29,167 nt of DNA. It comes from a virus. Of this stretch, positions 6,873 through 15,309 are shown one piece after another; within the stretch, counting starts at the first letter, position 1; each line of letters opens with the position of its first letter. Below the pieces are notes generated by a model. The model was not told where the DNA came from and ran no database searches. It saw only the letters and a list, made by a program, of their open reading frames with translations. The position numbers were made by a program, and so were the translations under genes. The stretch is from positions 1-29,167 of the IMG/VR virus record IMGVR_UViG_3300025120_000355. The stretch is one strand, 5' to 3'.

Positions 6873-7482
6873 ACTGGTATGGGTAACACCTGATGCCGAA
6901 AAACTTATTGGCAAACTTGCCCGAGTATCAAATCCAGCTAACGAGGATAATCCCAATGTCGAACGTCTCATCAAATATCTCATCAAACATAAGCACTGGA
7001 GTCCATTCGAAATGGCGTCCATGTGCGTCGAGATTCAGACTACAAGAGCTATTGGAGCGCAAATCCTTAGACACAGATCATTCTCATTTCAAGAGTTCTC
7101 TCAGCGCTATGCGGAAGTCACTGAAATAGATGTACCCAAACTCCGTAGACAGGACTTAAATAATCGCCAAAATTCTATTGATGATTTTCCAGAAGAACTT
7201 TCGGAGGAACTTCAAAACAGCATTGCGCTACATAATGACAAGTCAAATGCTTTGTACAAAAAGCTACTTGCTTATGGTGTAGCTAAGGAGTGTGCTCGTA
7301 ATGTTCTTCCCCTATCTACCAAAACTAGGATGTATATGTCAGGCACAATTCGTAGTTGGCTACACTATATAGATCTCCGTGCAAGTCATGGGACTCAAGT
7401 CGAGCACTCACAAATTGCTTCACAGATAAGCGAGATCCTTGATACAGAATTGCCTACTGTATCTCGCGCTATGTGGACATAG
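6859..7482 (+). CDS. thyX: Flavin-dependent thymidylate synthase
   Basis: 207 aa, normal ThyX length. The signature RHR-x7-S is perfect at R71-H72-R73 ... S81, followed by QR. The C-terminal part has the substrate-binding RSWLHYIDLRASHGTQVEHS block. The enzyme makes dTMP from dUMP using methylene-tetrahydrofolate, FAD and NADPH, and replaces ThyA in many marine phages and picocyanobacteria. Start ATG 6859 overlaps the preceding mini-gene. With RNR upstream it completes the dNTP supply set. A 36-base AT-rich gap follows. Confidence 0.95.
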   Translation: MHTAKLVWVTPDAEKLIGKLARVSNPANEDNPNVERLIKYLIKHKHWSPFEMASMCVEIQTTRAIGAQILRHRSFSFQEFSQRYAEVTEIDVPKLRRQDLNNRQNSIDDFPEELSEELQNSIALHNDKSNALYKKLLAYGVAKECARNVLPLSTKTRMYMSGTIRSWLHYIDLRASHGTQVEHSQIASQISEILDTELPTVSRAMWT

Positions 7483-7518
7483 TGCTTATATTAAAGACTG
7501 ATAAATATATAGGCAATA

Positions 7519-8178
7519 ATGAACTTTATCGCAGCCACAGTTGAACTCAGATCCATTATTTCAGATCCGATCAATGCTTATGGGTTGGACTATCGCGGCG
7601 CTGATGCTGTTATCCCCGCTGGCAGCGGTGACAACGAGGTCAAACTTCGAGTCCTTTGTTACGACCGATCCGGTCCCAAACTCGATTCCTTCCTCGACTG
7701 GAAAAAAGGAAACCGTGCATTGATCACTGGCTACCTTGTCTTCTCAGAAGACACTGCTCAGCCTTTAGATCTTATGGTGACTACTGTCGAGTTCAACATT
7801 CCACAGGATATGTATTGCAACCAGGTTGTACTAGGTAATGCATTCTTTGGATCTAACGACATTAAGGAACGCAAGAATGGACAGATCGCAACCAAAATTG
7901 GGACTACCCTGGATAATGCTGACGTCACTACCTGGCTCTTTATGGAACTCCATGAAAGCAGGAAGTCCAAACTCAGCGATCGAATCCGTAGTGGACGTGG
8001 CATATGCGTTCATGGCTATCTCCGTGAATACCGCAAGGAAGGTGACGCAAGTCCTTACCGTGCAATCGTTGCAAACGACTTCACTACTCGCAAAGAAAAA
8101 GAGAGATCTAATTCTCAAGCTCGAACAACGGGTCAAGCAAAGGGATATGGCGAAGTAGATCCTGTGCCTGACTACTAA
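7519..8178 (+). CDS. OB-fold single-stranded DNA-binding protein
   Basis: 219 aa. Two beta-barrel blocks are suggested: residues 1-85 (VELRSIISDP ... RALITGYLVFSEDT) and 95-170 (NQVVLGNAFFGSNDIKER ... ICVHGYLREYRKEG). The strand patterns resemble SSB: a GNA/GY strand, W residues and YR near the end. A flexible linker then ends in the acidic tail GEVDPVPDY, comparable to the protein-interaction tails of SSB and T7 gp2.5. It probably coats ssDNA during replication. It is the last gene before the terminator at 8210. Confidence 0.68.
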   Translation: MNFIAATVELRSIISDPINAYGLDYRGADAVIPAGSGDNEVKLRVLCYDRSGPKLDSFLDWKKGNRALITGYLVFSEDTAQPLDLMVTTVEFNIPQDMYCNQVVLGNAFFGSNDIKERKNGQIATKIGTTLDNADVTTWLFMELHESRKSKLSDRIRSGRGICVHGYLREYRKEGDASPYRAIVANDFTTRKEKERSNSQARTTGQAKGYGEVDPVPDY

Positions 8179-8209
8179 TTTATTAGTACAATCACATATA
8201 CCTTAAATG

Positions 8210-8228
8210 GCCTCATTGAGGCTTTTTT
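8210..8228 (+). terminator. Strong Rho-independent terminator
   Basis: Stem GCCTC-ATT-GAGGC (8210-8222) directly followed by six T. It separates the nucleotide-metabolism run from the replication run; the 75 bases after it are AT-rich and must hold the next promoter, though no clear -35/-10 pair stands out. Confidence 0.85.
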
Positions 8229-8303
8229 AATGACTAAAAATTTCACTAAACTCACATTTATCCAGCGTATTACTTATATTTGTAGAGTCTAAATAACATC
8301 AAT

Positions 8304-9041
8304 ATGGCGCTACAAGTCCTACCTCCAGAAATGCTGGAGACAACAGATAAAATTGAAACAAAAGAACCACAACCTTATTGGAAACCAAGCAGTCTTAAAG
8401 ACGGAGAATCGGAAGAGTTCCGACTACTCGGTTGCTATGAAACCGGTCACGCAATCGTCGGTTGGCAGTACGCATCCGAATGCCGTGATCCTAAAACTGG
8501 TGATTTGCGTTTTAACGGCTACGTTGTTAGTCGTACTCATCCTGGGCAACCCGAAGACATCGCACGAGAGACCGATTGGTCCAAGCCCGATCGACCTAAA
8601 ATCGATGGAACTTTTGTCAAACCCCGGAGATTTCTTGCATGGGTTGGCACTAGCGCAGCTCGTGGTCGTTTAGAGGTACTTTTCATTGAACAAAAATCAC
8701 TTAGAGAACAACTTACTGAGATCCTTCAAGAAATTGAAGACTACACTTGGACGGAAGATGGGCTTGCTAATTTTTCAATTAAGATTAGCCGCAAGGGAGC
8801 CGGTCTGGAAACTACATACAGCATCTTACCGAAGGTCCGTAAAGTGCCAGATAAAATTAAATCATCTTGGGACAAGGAGAAAGAGACCATTTGGCTACCT
8901 AATTTCTTTGAAGGCAAAGATCCTTTCGATGGCAAACAAGTTGATGAGAAAGGTCTTCCTGCTGGTGGAACCGACAAACGTGGAGCCCATGTAGGGACAA
9001 CAACTGCAACGAAAAAAGTAGAAGAGGAAACTGAATTCTAA
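8304..9041 (+). CDS. Putative gp32-like ssDNA-binding protein (245 aa)
   Basis: The core (residues about 38-180) has the pattern GESEEFRLLGCYETGHAIVG, then an FLAWV strand, a LEVLFIEQKSLREQL helix and ISRKGAGLETTYSILPKV. The last block matches the R-x-G-x-G-x-x-T-x-Y-x-x-P pattern common in phage gp32-type ssDNA-binding proteins. The C-terminus ends VEEETEF, an acidic tail with a terminal Phe. It begins the replication operon, directly before a coiled-coil protein and the exonuclease. Assignment is by pattern only; a recombination mediator is the main alternative. Confidence 0.5.
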   Translation: MALQVLPPEMLETTDKIETKEPQPYWKPSSLKDGESEEFRLLGCYETGHAIVGWQYASECRDPKTGDLRFNGYVVSRTHPGQPEDIARETDWSKPDRPKIDGTFVKPRRFLAWVGTSAARGRLEVLFIEQKSLREQLTEILQEIEDYTWTEDGLANFSIKISRKGAGLETTYSILPKVRKVPDKIKSSWDKEKETIWLPNFFEGKDPFDGKQVDEKGLPAGGTDKRGAHVGTTTATKKVEEETEF

Positions 9042-9430
9042 TGACTAATTCGAATATGGAAAACTTGCCACCTGAAATGCAGGCACGCATTGCTCAGATC
9101 ATTGCAGGTGCACAAGCAACAGAACAACCAATCGTTCCTACTGAACCCGTTGTAGCCGATGCTCCGCAACGACCACTAGCAACAAGGCCCCTTCCAAAAG
9201 TACCTTCCTTGATGGATCACACCATTGCTCTGCGTCAAGAAGTTGCAGACATGAGGAACGAAGTTTCGTTTATGACTCAACGTGTCGAAGCAATTGGTCA
9301 GGTAACAGAGGCAGTAGGAAACGCAGTGGGGCAGTTGTATGCCATGTTTCAGGAGCAAACCACAGTTACAGATTCAGGCGCAACGTATTCGCAGAACTTT
9401 CAAGCGCAGGTAGAAGAGGGTGACTACTGA
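9041..9430 (+). CDS. Hypothetical coiled-coil protein with acidic tail (129 aa)
   Basis: Starts on the last base of the upstream stop (TAATG). A Pro-rich linker (residues 25-60) precedes a heptad-like helix (HTIALRQEVADMRNEVSFMTQRVEAIGQV and onwards), which suggests an oligomer. It ends VEEGDY, again an acidic aromatic tail. It overlaps the exonuclease by 11 bases. A partner or loader of the ssDNA-binding protein is possible but unproven. Confidence 0.6.
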   Translation: MTNSNMENLPPEMQARIAQIIAGAQATEQPIVPTEPVVADAPQRPLATRPLPKVPSLMDHTIALRQEVADMRNEVSFMTQRVEAIGQVTEAVGNAVGQLYAMFQEQTTVTDSGATYSQNFQAQVEEGDY

Positions 9431-10172
9431 TAAGCCGTATCGGATACAAACTCCGAGCGGCTATAGAAAGTACCTCTGTTCAGGTCTGTATATGCCATCG
9501 GTAACTACAGTCCTGTCTGCCACGGAAACTGAAAAAGCTAAGGCTGGATTACGTAACTGGCAAAAAAACAACCCTGGTGCTCTAGAAGCAGCTTCAACAC
9601 GAGGCTCAGCTATTCACCTTGGTTGCGAAAATTACCTCCGAGGATTAGACCCAGGAGTTTCTGAAGAATATCAAGATTTCTGGAATGGAATCACACCATA
9701 CCTGGATTGGTTTGATACACTTCATTGGTCGGAACGTCCCTTACGTCCTGACTGGAATCACCTCAGAAGTGATGACCGCGAAGTTGCATATGTCTGGTCA
9801 ACAGAACATTTGTACGCTGGTTGTCCTGACTTGATCGGAGAGATAGGTGGGGTAAAGATAATTGCTGACTTTAAAACCAGTAACGCTCCTTACTCTGCTG
9901 TGTTTCCTGAGAAAGGAGACCGCTTAGGTTTTGGTGGATTTAGGAAATATCAAAAGTGCGCTCAGCAAATGGCGGCTTACCGCCTCGCGTTAGCTGAACG
10001 AACAGGATATAAATGTGATGTAGCTTTGATTATTGTTTCTACTCCAGAAACCTCTCAAGGTATCTTTATAGATACCGATCAGCTGGACAGATTCGAAGCA
10101 AAGTTTTTGAAGAGAGCCCAACAATTTCATGAGATGGAGAGTGCAAAAGATACTGAAAGTAGCAGTCAATAA
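9420..10172 (+). CDS. PD-(D/E)XK (RecB/Cas4-like) exonuclease
   Basis: 250 aa from a GTG at 9420 that has a GAAGAGG ribosome binding site 4-10 bases before it. Motifs in order: RGSAIH (H66), an acidic region at D119/E121, YAGCPDLIG (D137), IIADFKTS (D150, K152) and QQMAAYRLAL (Q183, Y187). This is the order of RecB-type phage exonucleases, which resect dsDNA or degrade host DNA for nucleotides, like T7 gp6. It lies between two candidate ssDNA-binding genes and the primase-helicase, consistent with recombination-dependent replication. Confidence 0.85.
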   Translation: MTTDKPYRIQTPSGYRKYLCSGLYMPSVTTVLSATETEKAKAGLRNWQKNNPGALEAASTRGSAIHLGCENYLRGLDPGVSEEYQDFWNGITPYLDWFDTLHWSERPLRPDWNHLRSDDREVAYVWSTEHLYAGCPDLIGEIGGVKIIADFKTSNAPYSAVFPEKGDRLGFGGFRKYQKCAQQMAAYRLALAERTGYKCDVALIIVSTPETSQGIFIDTDQLDRFEAKFLKRAQQFHEMESAKDTESSSQ

Positions 10173-12363
10173 GAACTGCCAAAATAAAAGCAACCCACAA
10201 CTGGTTGCTCGTGGTTGGTCAAATGTATTAGTCAGTATCGACTGGCTACTCGGATGGGTGGAGCATGGCTACGGCTGGTGCGCCACTCATTTTATTGATC
10301 GACACAGACGTGCAGATAATGCAGCAGGAAGCAACATCATTGTCATCGACTTTGATGGTGACACTACTCTTGATAAGTTTTGGGAAACCACAACTGCTAA
10401 AGAGTGGTGCCTTGCTACTTACACTTCTGCCAGTCACACAGAACAGGAACATAGATTCCGTGCAATTTTTGCATTGGAAATTGATCTTGAATCTTCTAGC
10501 CAACATCGCGGTGCTTACTGGTTAATCGTTAACCGTTTGCTTGCCGATCTGCAGCTTGACGATCTCAAAGATAACTGTGGACAAAAGCCTGAGCGCCTTT
10601 GGTATGGCAATACAGCTACCAGTCATCGTCTTAATGATGGTGCATTGGTGCCTGAATTCCTACTGACTGATATTGATTACGACGAACCTACAGAGTTTGT
10701 ACATTCAGACTGTGAGGATATTGACGTACGAAGATGTCAGTGGCTCCTTAGAGAGTTCCTACGGCCTTCAGACGACGACGAGTACGAGTCTTATTACGTA
10801 CCTGTCATGGCAGCCTGTGCTGGCGTAGGTGGCGTCCTATTTGATGACTGGGTGGACTGGGTCATTCGTGGCCATCATGGTCACAAAGAAGAAAACATAC
10901 GTGCGTTTAAGTGGAAAGGTCTCGGTAAATATGCGGGGCATACTAAACTATATTCGCTTGCAAAAAAGCAAGATCCTAATTGGACTAGTAAGCTTCCAAG
11001 TGATGTGCGCTTCGGTGCATCAGGTGGAGCGGTTGGTTATACAGAGACTGATCCGTTAGTCAGTTTTGAAGAGGTTATACGACAAGCAAAAGGAGAAACT
11101 ATGCAGTTCGAACCGGAACCTTTACCGGATTCCAAAAAAGTTGCCAAGCGTGGGCGACCAAAGAAAAGCAGTGATGACGCTGCCAAAGAACGTGAAGCTG
11201 ACGTAGAGAAAGTTAAATCAATCTTGACTGGTCTACGTAAGAACAGACTTACGAATGCCATTGAGTATGACGACCCCAACGGGAAAGTTGTTCAGCTTGA
11301 AGGTAATGACTTAGACATTATGACTACCAAGCTTGCTTGTGAGTACGGGGTATTCATTCCTGAGCCGCGTATCAAGTCAGCTATTCAGTATGCAGCAGGT
11401 AAAAACGGTTACTGCCCGATCACTCGGTACCTCGATAGTTGTGCAGCACATGCGATCCCGCATAAAGATTGGGACCGTATTGGAGAAGTCTTCCTAGGTA
11501 ACAAGCATCAGCTAGCCACTCTTGCCATGCAGCGCATGATGATTGGTGCAGTAGCTCGTGCCTACAACCCAGGTGCATCCATGTCCTGGCTACCCATTCT
11601 TGTGGGTGCTCAGGGTGTAGGTAAGTCCATGTTCGCGAGAAACTTGGTACCTGATGCCCTGTTCGCAGAGATCACCATTCCCTTGGAGACTCTGATGAAA
11701 GAGCAGTACCGCCTGCATATGGCATGGCTGCTTGAGCTACCTGAGATCGATAACTACTTCAATGTCAGGAACATTGAGAACTTCAAGAACCTAATCACAA
11801 GTCGAGTAGATGAGGTTCGTTATCCATATGCATCACTTCCATCAAAGTTGCCGCGTCGCTTTGTGATGATTGGTACTACCAATAGGAATCAATTCCTTGT
11901 TGACAGTACTGGCAATAGACGATTCGTTCCACTAGAAATTGCAGGAGGATTTCAGATTCCTTGGAAGCAATTAGAGCAAGAACGAGATAGTCTGTGGGCA
12001 GCGGCGGTACATGCTTACCGTAGCGGCGTTGGATATGAATTCAACAGTGGTGAGATTGCTGCAATCTCGGAATACATCCAAGAGTTTGGTGATCCAGATC
12101 CTTGGTTAGACAAGATTGGAGCCTACGTTTCAATCAAGCAAGAGGTCACTGCAGCCGACGTGCTTACTCATGCACTGGAGCTTGACCCTCGCAACCAGTC
12201 ACGTCGTGAAGGACGCCGTGTTGCTGATGTACTTCAGTCAATGGGGTGGCGTCGCTTGGTAACAAGCAGGAAAGACGCTAATGGTAAATCTAAATCGATA
12301 CGTATTTGGCAACGTCCAAAGGATGATCCTTTAGATGAATCCCATATCTTGAACGACTTCTAA
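10129..12363 (+). CDS. Primase-helicase with AEP-like N-terminus and VapE/VirE ATPase domain
   Basis: 744 aa. The N-terminal part resembles an archaeo-eukaryotic-type primase: acidic V-I-D74-F-D76-G-D and S-A-S-H103 with R109 after it. A linker region of about 150 residues follows, including a Lys-rich GRPKKSS. The C-terminal SF3-like helicase has Walker A GAQGVGKS (493-500), Walker B-like LLELPEID, and the VapE signature RFVMIGTTNRNQFLVDSTGN. It ends HILNDF. It should prime and unwind phage DNA. It starts 44 bases inside the exonuclease gene; a GTG at 10141 is an alternative start. Confidence 0.85.
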   Translation: MRWRVQKILKVAVNKNCQNKSNPQLVARGWSNVLVSIDWLLGWVEHGYGWCATHFIDRHRRADNAAGSNIIVIDFDGDTTLDKFWETTTAKEWCLATYTSASHTEQEHRFRAIFALEIDLESSSQHRGAYWLIVNRLLADLQLDDLKDNCGQKPERLWYGNTATSHRLNDGALVPEFLLTDIDYDEPTEFVHSDCEDIDVRRCQWLLREFLRPSDDDEYESYYVPVMAACAGVGGVLFDDWVDWVIRGHHGHKEENIRAFKWKGLGKYAGHTKLYSLAKKQDPNWTSKLPSDVRFGASGGAVGYTETDPLVSFEEVIRQAKGETMQFEPEPLPDSKKVAKRGRPKKSSDDAAKEREADVEKVKSILTGLRKNRLTNAIEYDDPNGKVVQLEGNDLDIMTTKLACEYGVFIPEPRIKSAIQYAAGKNGYCPITRYLDSCAAHAIPHKDWDRIGEVFLGNKHQLATLAMQRMMIGAVARAYNPGASMSWLPILVGAQGVGKSMFARNLVPDALFAEITIPLETLMKEQYRLHMAWLLELPEIDNYFNVRNIENFKNLITSRVDEVRYPYASLPSKLPRRFVMIGTTNRNQFLVDSTGNRRFVPLEIAGGFQIPWKQLEQERDSLWAAAVHAYRSGVGYEFNSGEIAAISEYIQEFGDPDPWLDKIGAYVSIKQEVTAADVLTHALELDPRNQSRREGRRVADVLQSMGWRRLVTSRKDANGKSKSIRIWQRPKDDPLDESHILNDF

Positions 12364-12392
12364 TTAAACTAAACAATATATAAGGTATTAAT

Positions 12393-12629
12393 ATGCTTGC
12401 TTCCGATATCAAGATTGGGCTGCGTGTCCGTGTACAAACTAATGGGATGAATGCTTTGGTTGTTGGACGACCAGAGTATTACACCCCAAGCTCAAAACTA
12501 GTTCGAATTAAATACGAGAACTCCACTCGTTATGAGTACATGATTAATAATCAACTCGAATCACTCGACACTGAAGATCAATACCCACCTCATGGTGGGA
12601 CATATGTAAAACCCGAGGGATCTTTCTAA
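12393..12629 (+). CDS. Small SH3-like hypothetical protein (78 aa)
   Basis: AAGG lies seven bases before ATG 12393. The sequence DIKIGLRVRVQTNGMNALVVG then alternating strands suggests a small beta-barrel (SH3 or KOW type). No catalytic motif. It overlaps the next start by one base. A nucleic-acid or protein adaptor is a guess. Confidence 0.55.
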   Translation: MLASDIKIGLRVRVQTNGMNALVVGRPEYYTPSSKLVRIKYENSTRYEYMINNQLESLDTEDQYPPHGGTYVKPEGSF

Positions 12630-13444
12630 TGGCTGAGGCTCAACCTTCTAAAAAGGTTGGCGGCCATGCTTATGGCAGGCGCGTCAAACAGATGTCTAAT
12701 ACAGCTGAGGAGGGAGAGCTTTGTCTTTACTCAGGACATTCACTTGGTAGATTCTCTTCCCACAGCATGCGCTATGACAGCCACCAAGCTTGTGTTCGCT
12801 GCGTAGCCGGTGCACGTGAAGGGCGGATGTCCTTTGATATCTCTAAGTTACTAAAAAAGAATCGAGTAAAAGCTCTTAGGTTCTGGTCATTAGTAGACAT
12901 GGCTGATCCAGATGAATGCTGGGAATGGAACGGATGCATTAACAAAAGAACTAAGCAACCTCAATTTGCATGGAGAAGGCATGGCATCTCATCATCGACA
13001 CAGCACCATCCTCAACGTGTTGCGATGTGGTTTACATGGGGTGATCTTGGATTCACTGGTGTTAAAACTACTTGTGGGAACAAGTATTGTTGTAATCCCT
13101 TCCATCTTATTCCTCAAAATATTGGGGTATTTGTAGACCACGATAGTTATCTAGAAAGTTTCGAGCTTGCTTGTGAGCTGCATACACTCAGGCAACAAAT
13201 TGCTGAGTATGTAGTACAGCAAGCAGTGAAAGAACAAGAGAAGATAGCCATCTCAGAAGGTCTAGATCAAAGAGAAGATCTCATACTCAATCCAAACTCA
13301 ATGTTTGATGAACGTTTTGAAGCTGTCATGGTAGACATGCTCAATGGACGCCACATCAGTCAGACCAAACCAGATTCTCCAGGCTTGTTTGAACAACCAG
13401 AAGATCACGAAACTAATGATGAAGATCCCACATCAGAGTTTTAA
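12629..13444 (+). CDS. HNH-type endonuclease (possible Holliday-junction or debranching nuclease)
   Basis: 271 aa. Residues 97-163 follow the phage HNH pattern: CWEWNG (C97), a basic strand, HPQRVAMWFTWG (H127, R130), then TTCGNKYCCNPFHLIP (C149, C154, N156, H159). An upstream C55-x2-C58 pair with C32 and H37 may form another zinc site. The C-terminal 100 residues are helical and end DEDPTSEF. Phages often carry a nuclease here in place of T7 gp3. Isolated HNH genes can be homing elements, but the operon context favours a replication role. Confidence 0.6.
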   Translation: MAEAQPSKKVGGHAYGRRVKQMSNTAEEGELCLYSGHSLGRFSSHSMRYDSHQACVRCVAGAREGRMSFDISKLLKKNRVKALRFWSLVDMADPDECWEWNGCINKRTKQPQFAWRRHGISSSTQHHPQRVAMWFTWGDLGFTGVKTTCGNKYCCNPFHLIPQNIGVFVDHDSYLESFELACELHTLRQQIAEYVVQQAVKEQEKIAISEGLDQREDLILNPNSMFDERFEAVMVDMLNGRHISQTKPDSPGLFEQPEDHETNDEDPTSEF

Positions 13445-13476
13445 TTAACTTATCCTATTGAAAGAGTCATTACATT

Positions 13477-13899
13477 ATGTCTAGACGTACAGATCTACTT
13501 CAGCAATTAATTCATTCAGACAAATTCGGGGAAGAGAAGGAGCAAGAGCAGAAGTTTCTTGCTGCTACTGCTGAGCTGATTCTTACTGATCTAATTACTA
13601 TTGCTTCTAATGGAGTGCTTGCAGAAGGTGCAGGTTCACTGGTGATTAATCTGTGCAACGACTCAACTACTTTCATGTCAGGCACTTCGCTGGAAGCAGA
13701 TATTAATGCTGCAGAAGCGAATGAAGACAATGATGTGGTTGAGTTCCTGCGTAAATTGCTGGAAGAAATTGATGAGAATGACTGGTCAAAAAATGTACTA
13801 ATTACCTTGATCAGTGATGCTGGAACAAGAACATTTGCAGTCGAAGCAGGTGGGAGCCAAGAAGGCTTCCGAGCGCTCGCAGCAGAATTTACAAGCTAA
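13477..13899 (+). CDS. Hypothetical protein (140 aa)
   Basis: GAAAGAG lies about 15 bases before ATG 13477. The N-terminal half is an amphipathic helix region (LLQQLIHSDKFGEEKEQEQK), followed by Ala/Glu-rich helices and an Ile/Val strand (WSKNVLITLIS). Strongly acidic overall. No recognised family. Its last 83 bases overlap the next frame. Confidence 0.65.
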   Translation: MSRRTDLLQQLIHSDKFGEEKEQEQKFLAATAELILTDLITIASNGVLAEGAGSLVINLCNDSTTFMSGTSLEADINAAEANEDNDVVEFLRKLLEEIDENDWSKNVLITLISDAGTRTFAVEAGGSQEGFRALAAEFTS

Positions 13900-14485
13900 G
13901 CTTAAAGAGAGTGGTTTAAAACTACCTCTTTATCCAACACCTCAATTGATTGAAAGAGCTCGTCAAGTTATGGGTTCTATTGACTATGACCCTACATCTG
14001 ATCCTGTTCAGCAGGTACTAGTAGATGCAACGTCTGTTCCATCGTTAGAGACAAACCCACTCCAGGAACACTGGCATGGAAATGTGTGGGTAGCACCTAA
14101 GGGTGCAGTACGTAATACACGGGTATGGTTAAACAAAACCATTAACGAGTATCGCAATAACCATATAAATAGTTTCGTATTTTTCACTAGTGCATCCGAA
14201 ATCGTCAGAGCGACTCCGGTTATATGGGATTATCCTGTGTGTATTCCTTTCCGTCGCATTAAGCAACTTCGAGCTACTTCTAAGGGCTTTGAATCAGTTT
14301 GCCCTTCAACCTGGAATGTATTGATCTATGGCCCACCTTTGGATGCAACCATTAGTGATATTGATAAGGTCACTTTATTTCATAACACCTTCCGTGACAT
14401 CGGTAGGATTATATACAATGAGTATGCTGGTGATAACTGGTTCAAGGACCTAGAACATTACGAAGAGCACAGGGGTGATGTGTGA
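13817..14485 (+). CDS. Dam-like phage adenine methyltransferase fold lacking the NPPY motif
   Basis: 222 aa if ATG 13817 is used; GTG 13814 or 13850 are alternatives and the 83-base overlap is unusual. The layout matches the phage Dam family (PF05869-like): LYPTPQLIERARQVMGSIDYDP (D56, D58) near the front, W86-HGNVWV, then W..KTINEYRN, TSASEIVRATPVIWDYPVCI and RRIKQL. The catalytic position that should read N-P-P-Y reads A93-P-K-G. The fold therefore seems kept but DNA adenine methylation is unlikely. Possible roles are substrate decoy or restriction interference; these are guesses. Confidence 0.55.
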   Translation: MLEQEHLQSKQVGAKKASERSQQNLQAKLKESGLKLPLYPTPQLIERARQVMGSIDYDPTSDPVQQVLVDATSVPSLETNPLQEHWHGNVWVAPKGAVRNTRVWLNKTINEYRNNHINSFVFFTSASEIVRATPVIWDYPVCIPFRRIKQLRATSKGFESVCPSTWNVLIYGPPLDATISDIDKVTLFHNTFRDIGRIIYNEYAGDNWFKDLEHYEEHRGDV

Positions 14486-14898
14486 TGAGTAGGCATATTT
14501 CGCCTGAAGCTTTCTATACGATGCCATCTGGCAGTCGTGTTCATCCATGTCGTTTGATCCATAAGGATGGTTCATTGATGTGGAAGCATGCACTACTTAG
14601 CAATAATGAATTCAAGTCTGTGCCTATTGAAATTGCACACGAAGCTCATATCATTAAGACTGCTCAACGATTAGAAGAGTTGAATGCATGGGTCTCTCAA
14701 GGGCTAGATCCATGGGAATATTTGCGTCCTGTTAAATGGTATGACCCAGAGTTGCCAGGATTTGATCAAGGCATTACAGTTGAGTTCAAGCACACTTCTA
14801 TTGCTTCTGGTCATATCATCAACAAACTACTAGAGCACAAGCAAGAGCATGAGACTCTTACTTGTGAAAATGGTTTATTCAGATTTGTAAGGTGCTAA
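14485..14898 (+). CDS. Hypothetical protein (137 aa)
   Basis: ATG 14485 overlaps the upstream stop (TGATG); an AGGGG site lies nine bases before. The front half is beta-rich (FYTMPSGSRVHPCRLIHKDGSLMWKHALL). The middle has helical EIAHEAHIIKTAQRLEELNAWV and the end is Cys- and Arg-containing. No recognised family. It ends tail-to-tail with the minus-strand DUF3310-like gene, overlapping by four bases. Confidence 0.65.
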   Translation: MSRHISPEAFYTMPSGSRVHPCRLIHKDGSLMWKHALLSNNEFKSVPIEIAHEAHIIKTAQRLEELNAWVSQGLDPWEYLRPVKWYDPELPGFDQGITVEFKHTSIASGHIINKLLEHKQEHETLTCENGLFRFVRC

Positions 14899-15251
14899 TT
14901 CATCTTGCTAATCAGGCGATCGAGATACCACCGTGCTTTCTTAGCATCTTCAGCTGGGTTGTCCTTAAGCCATAGGCGCATCAGATATTTCATCACTTGT
15001 CCTTGAAGCATCCCTTGCGTCACGTCAGGTGCATTCTTGATTGTGTCTTCGATGACATCAATCACTTCCTGCTTACCTGATGTGTAATGGCTTGGGCTAT
15101 GCACACGATCAGTCGTACCAAAATCTAGCCAGGCATCATTAACTGAATGCTTCCCATCTAACTCACTTGACCGGGTCCAATTTGCTTTGTCATTCATACG
15201 ATTCCAATCATCATATTCTTCCATGTCTTTAGTGAATTTGAAGTAATCCAT
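14895..15251 (-). CDS. DUF3310-like protein (118 aa)
   Basis: Start taken at the ATG on 15251; the extension back to 15335 overlaps the next gene's start. The C-terminal 65 residues match DUF3310: DRVHSPSHYTSGKQEVIDVIE, then a QGMLQGQVMKYLMRLWLKDN helix pair and KKARWYLDRLIS. This family is common in phages near nucleotide metabolism and replication genes and has been linked, by annotation, to T7 gp1.7-type nucleotide kinases; no catalytic site is visible. It is the only minus-strand gene within 18 kb of plus-strand genes, so it must have its own promoter. Confidence 0.75.
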   Translation of the reverse strand: MDYFKFTKDMEEYDDWNRMNDKANWTRSSELDGKHSVNDAWLDFGTTDRVHSPSHYTSGKQEVIDVIEDTIKNAPDVTQGMLQGQVMKYLMRLWLKDNPAEDAKKARWYLDRLISKMN

Positions 15252-15283
15252 GTATCCGCAATCATATGTTTCACTACCTAATA

Positions 15284-15301
15284 TAAGAGTATCAACTCTT
15301 A
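15284..15301. promoter_or_regulatory. Inverted repeat between divergent genes
   Basis: TAAGAGT-ATCA-ACTCTTA, a perfect 7-bp dyad, lies in the 58 bases between the divergent starts at 15251 (minus) and 15310 (plus). No T-run follows, so an operator or a leader hairpin is more likely than a terminator. Confidence 0.5.
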
Positions 15302-15309
15302 AATGTGAT

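Noticed and set aside
12629-13444. Homing endonuclease interpretation of the first HNH gene
   Set aside because: Tight operon coupling, an acidic replication-type tail and no sign of an intron or split gene next to it favour a resident replication nuclease.
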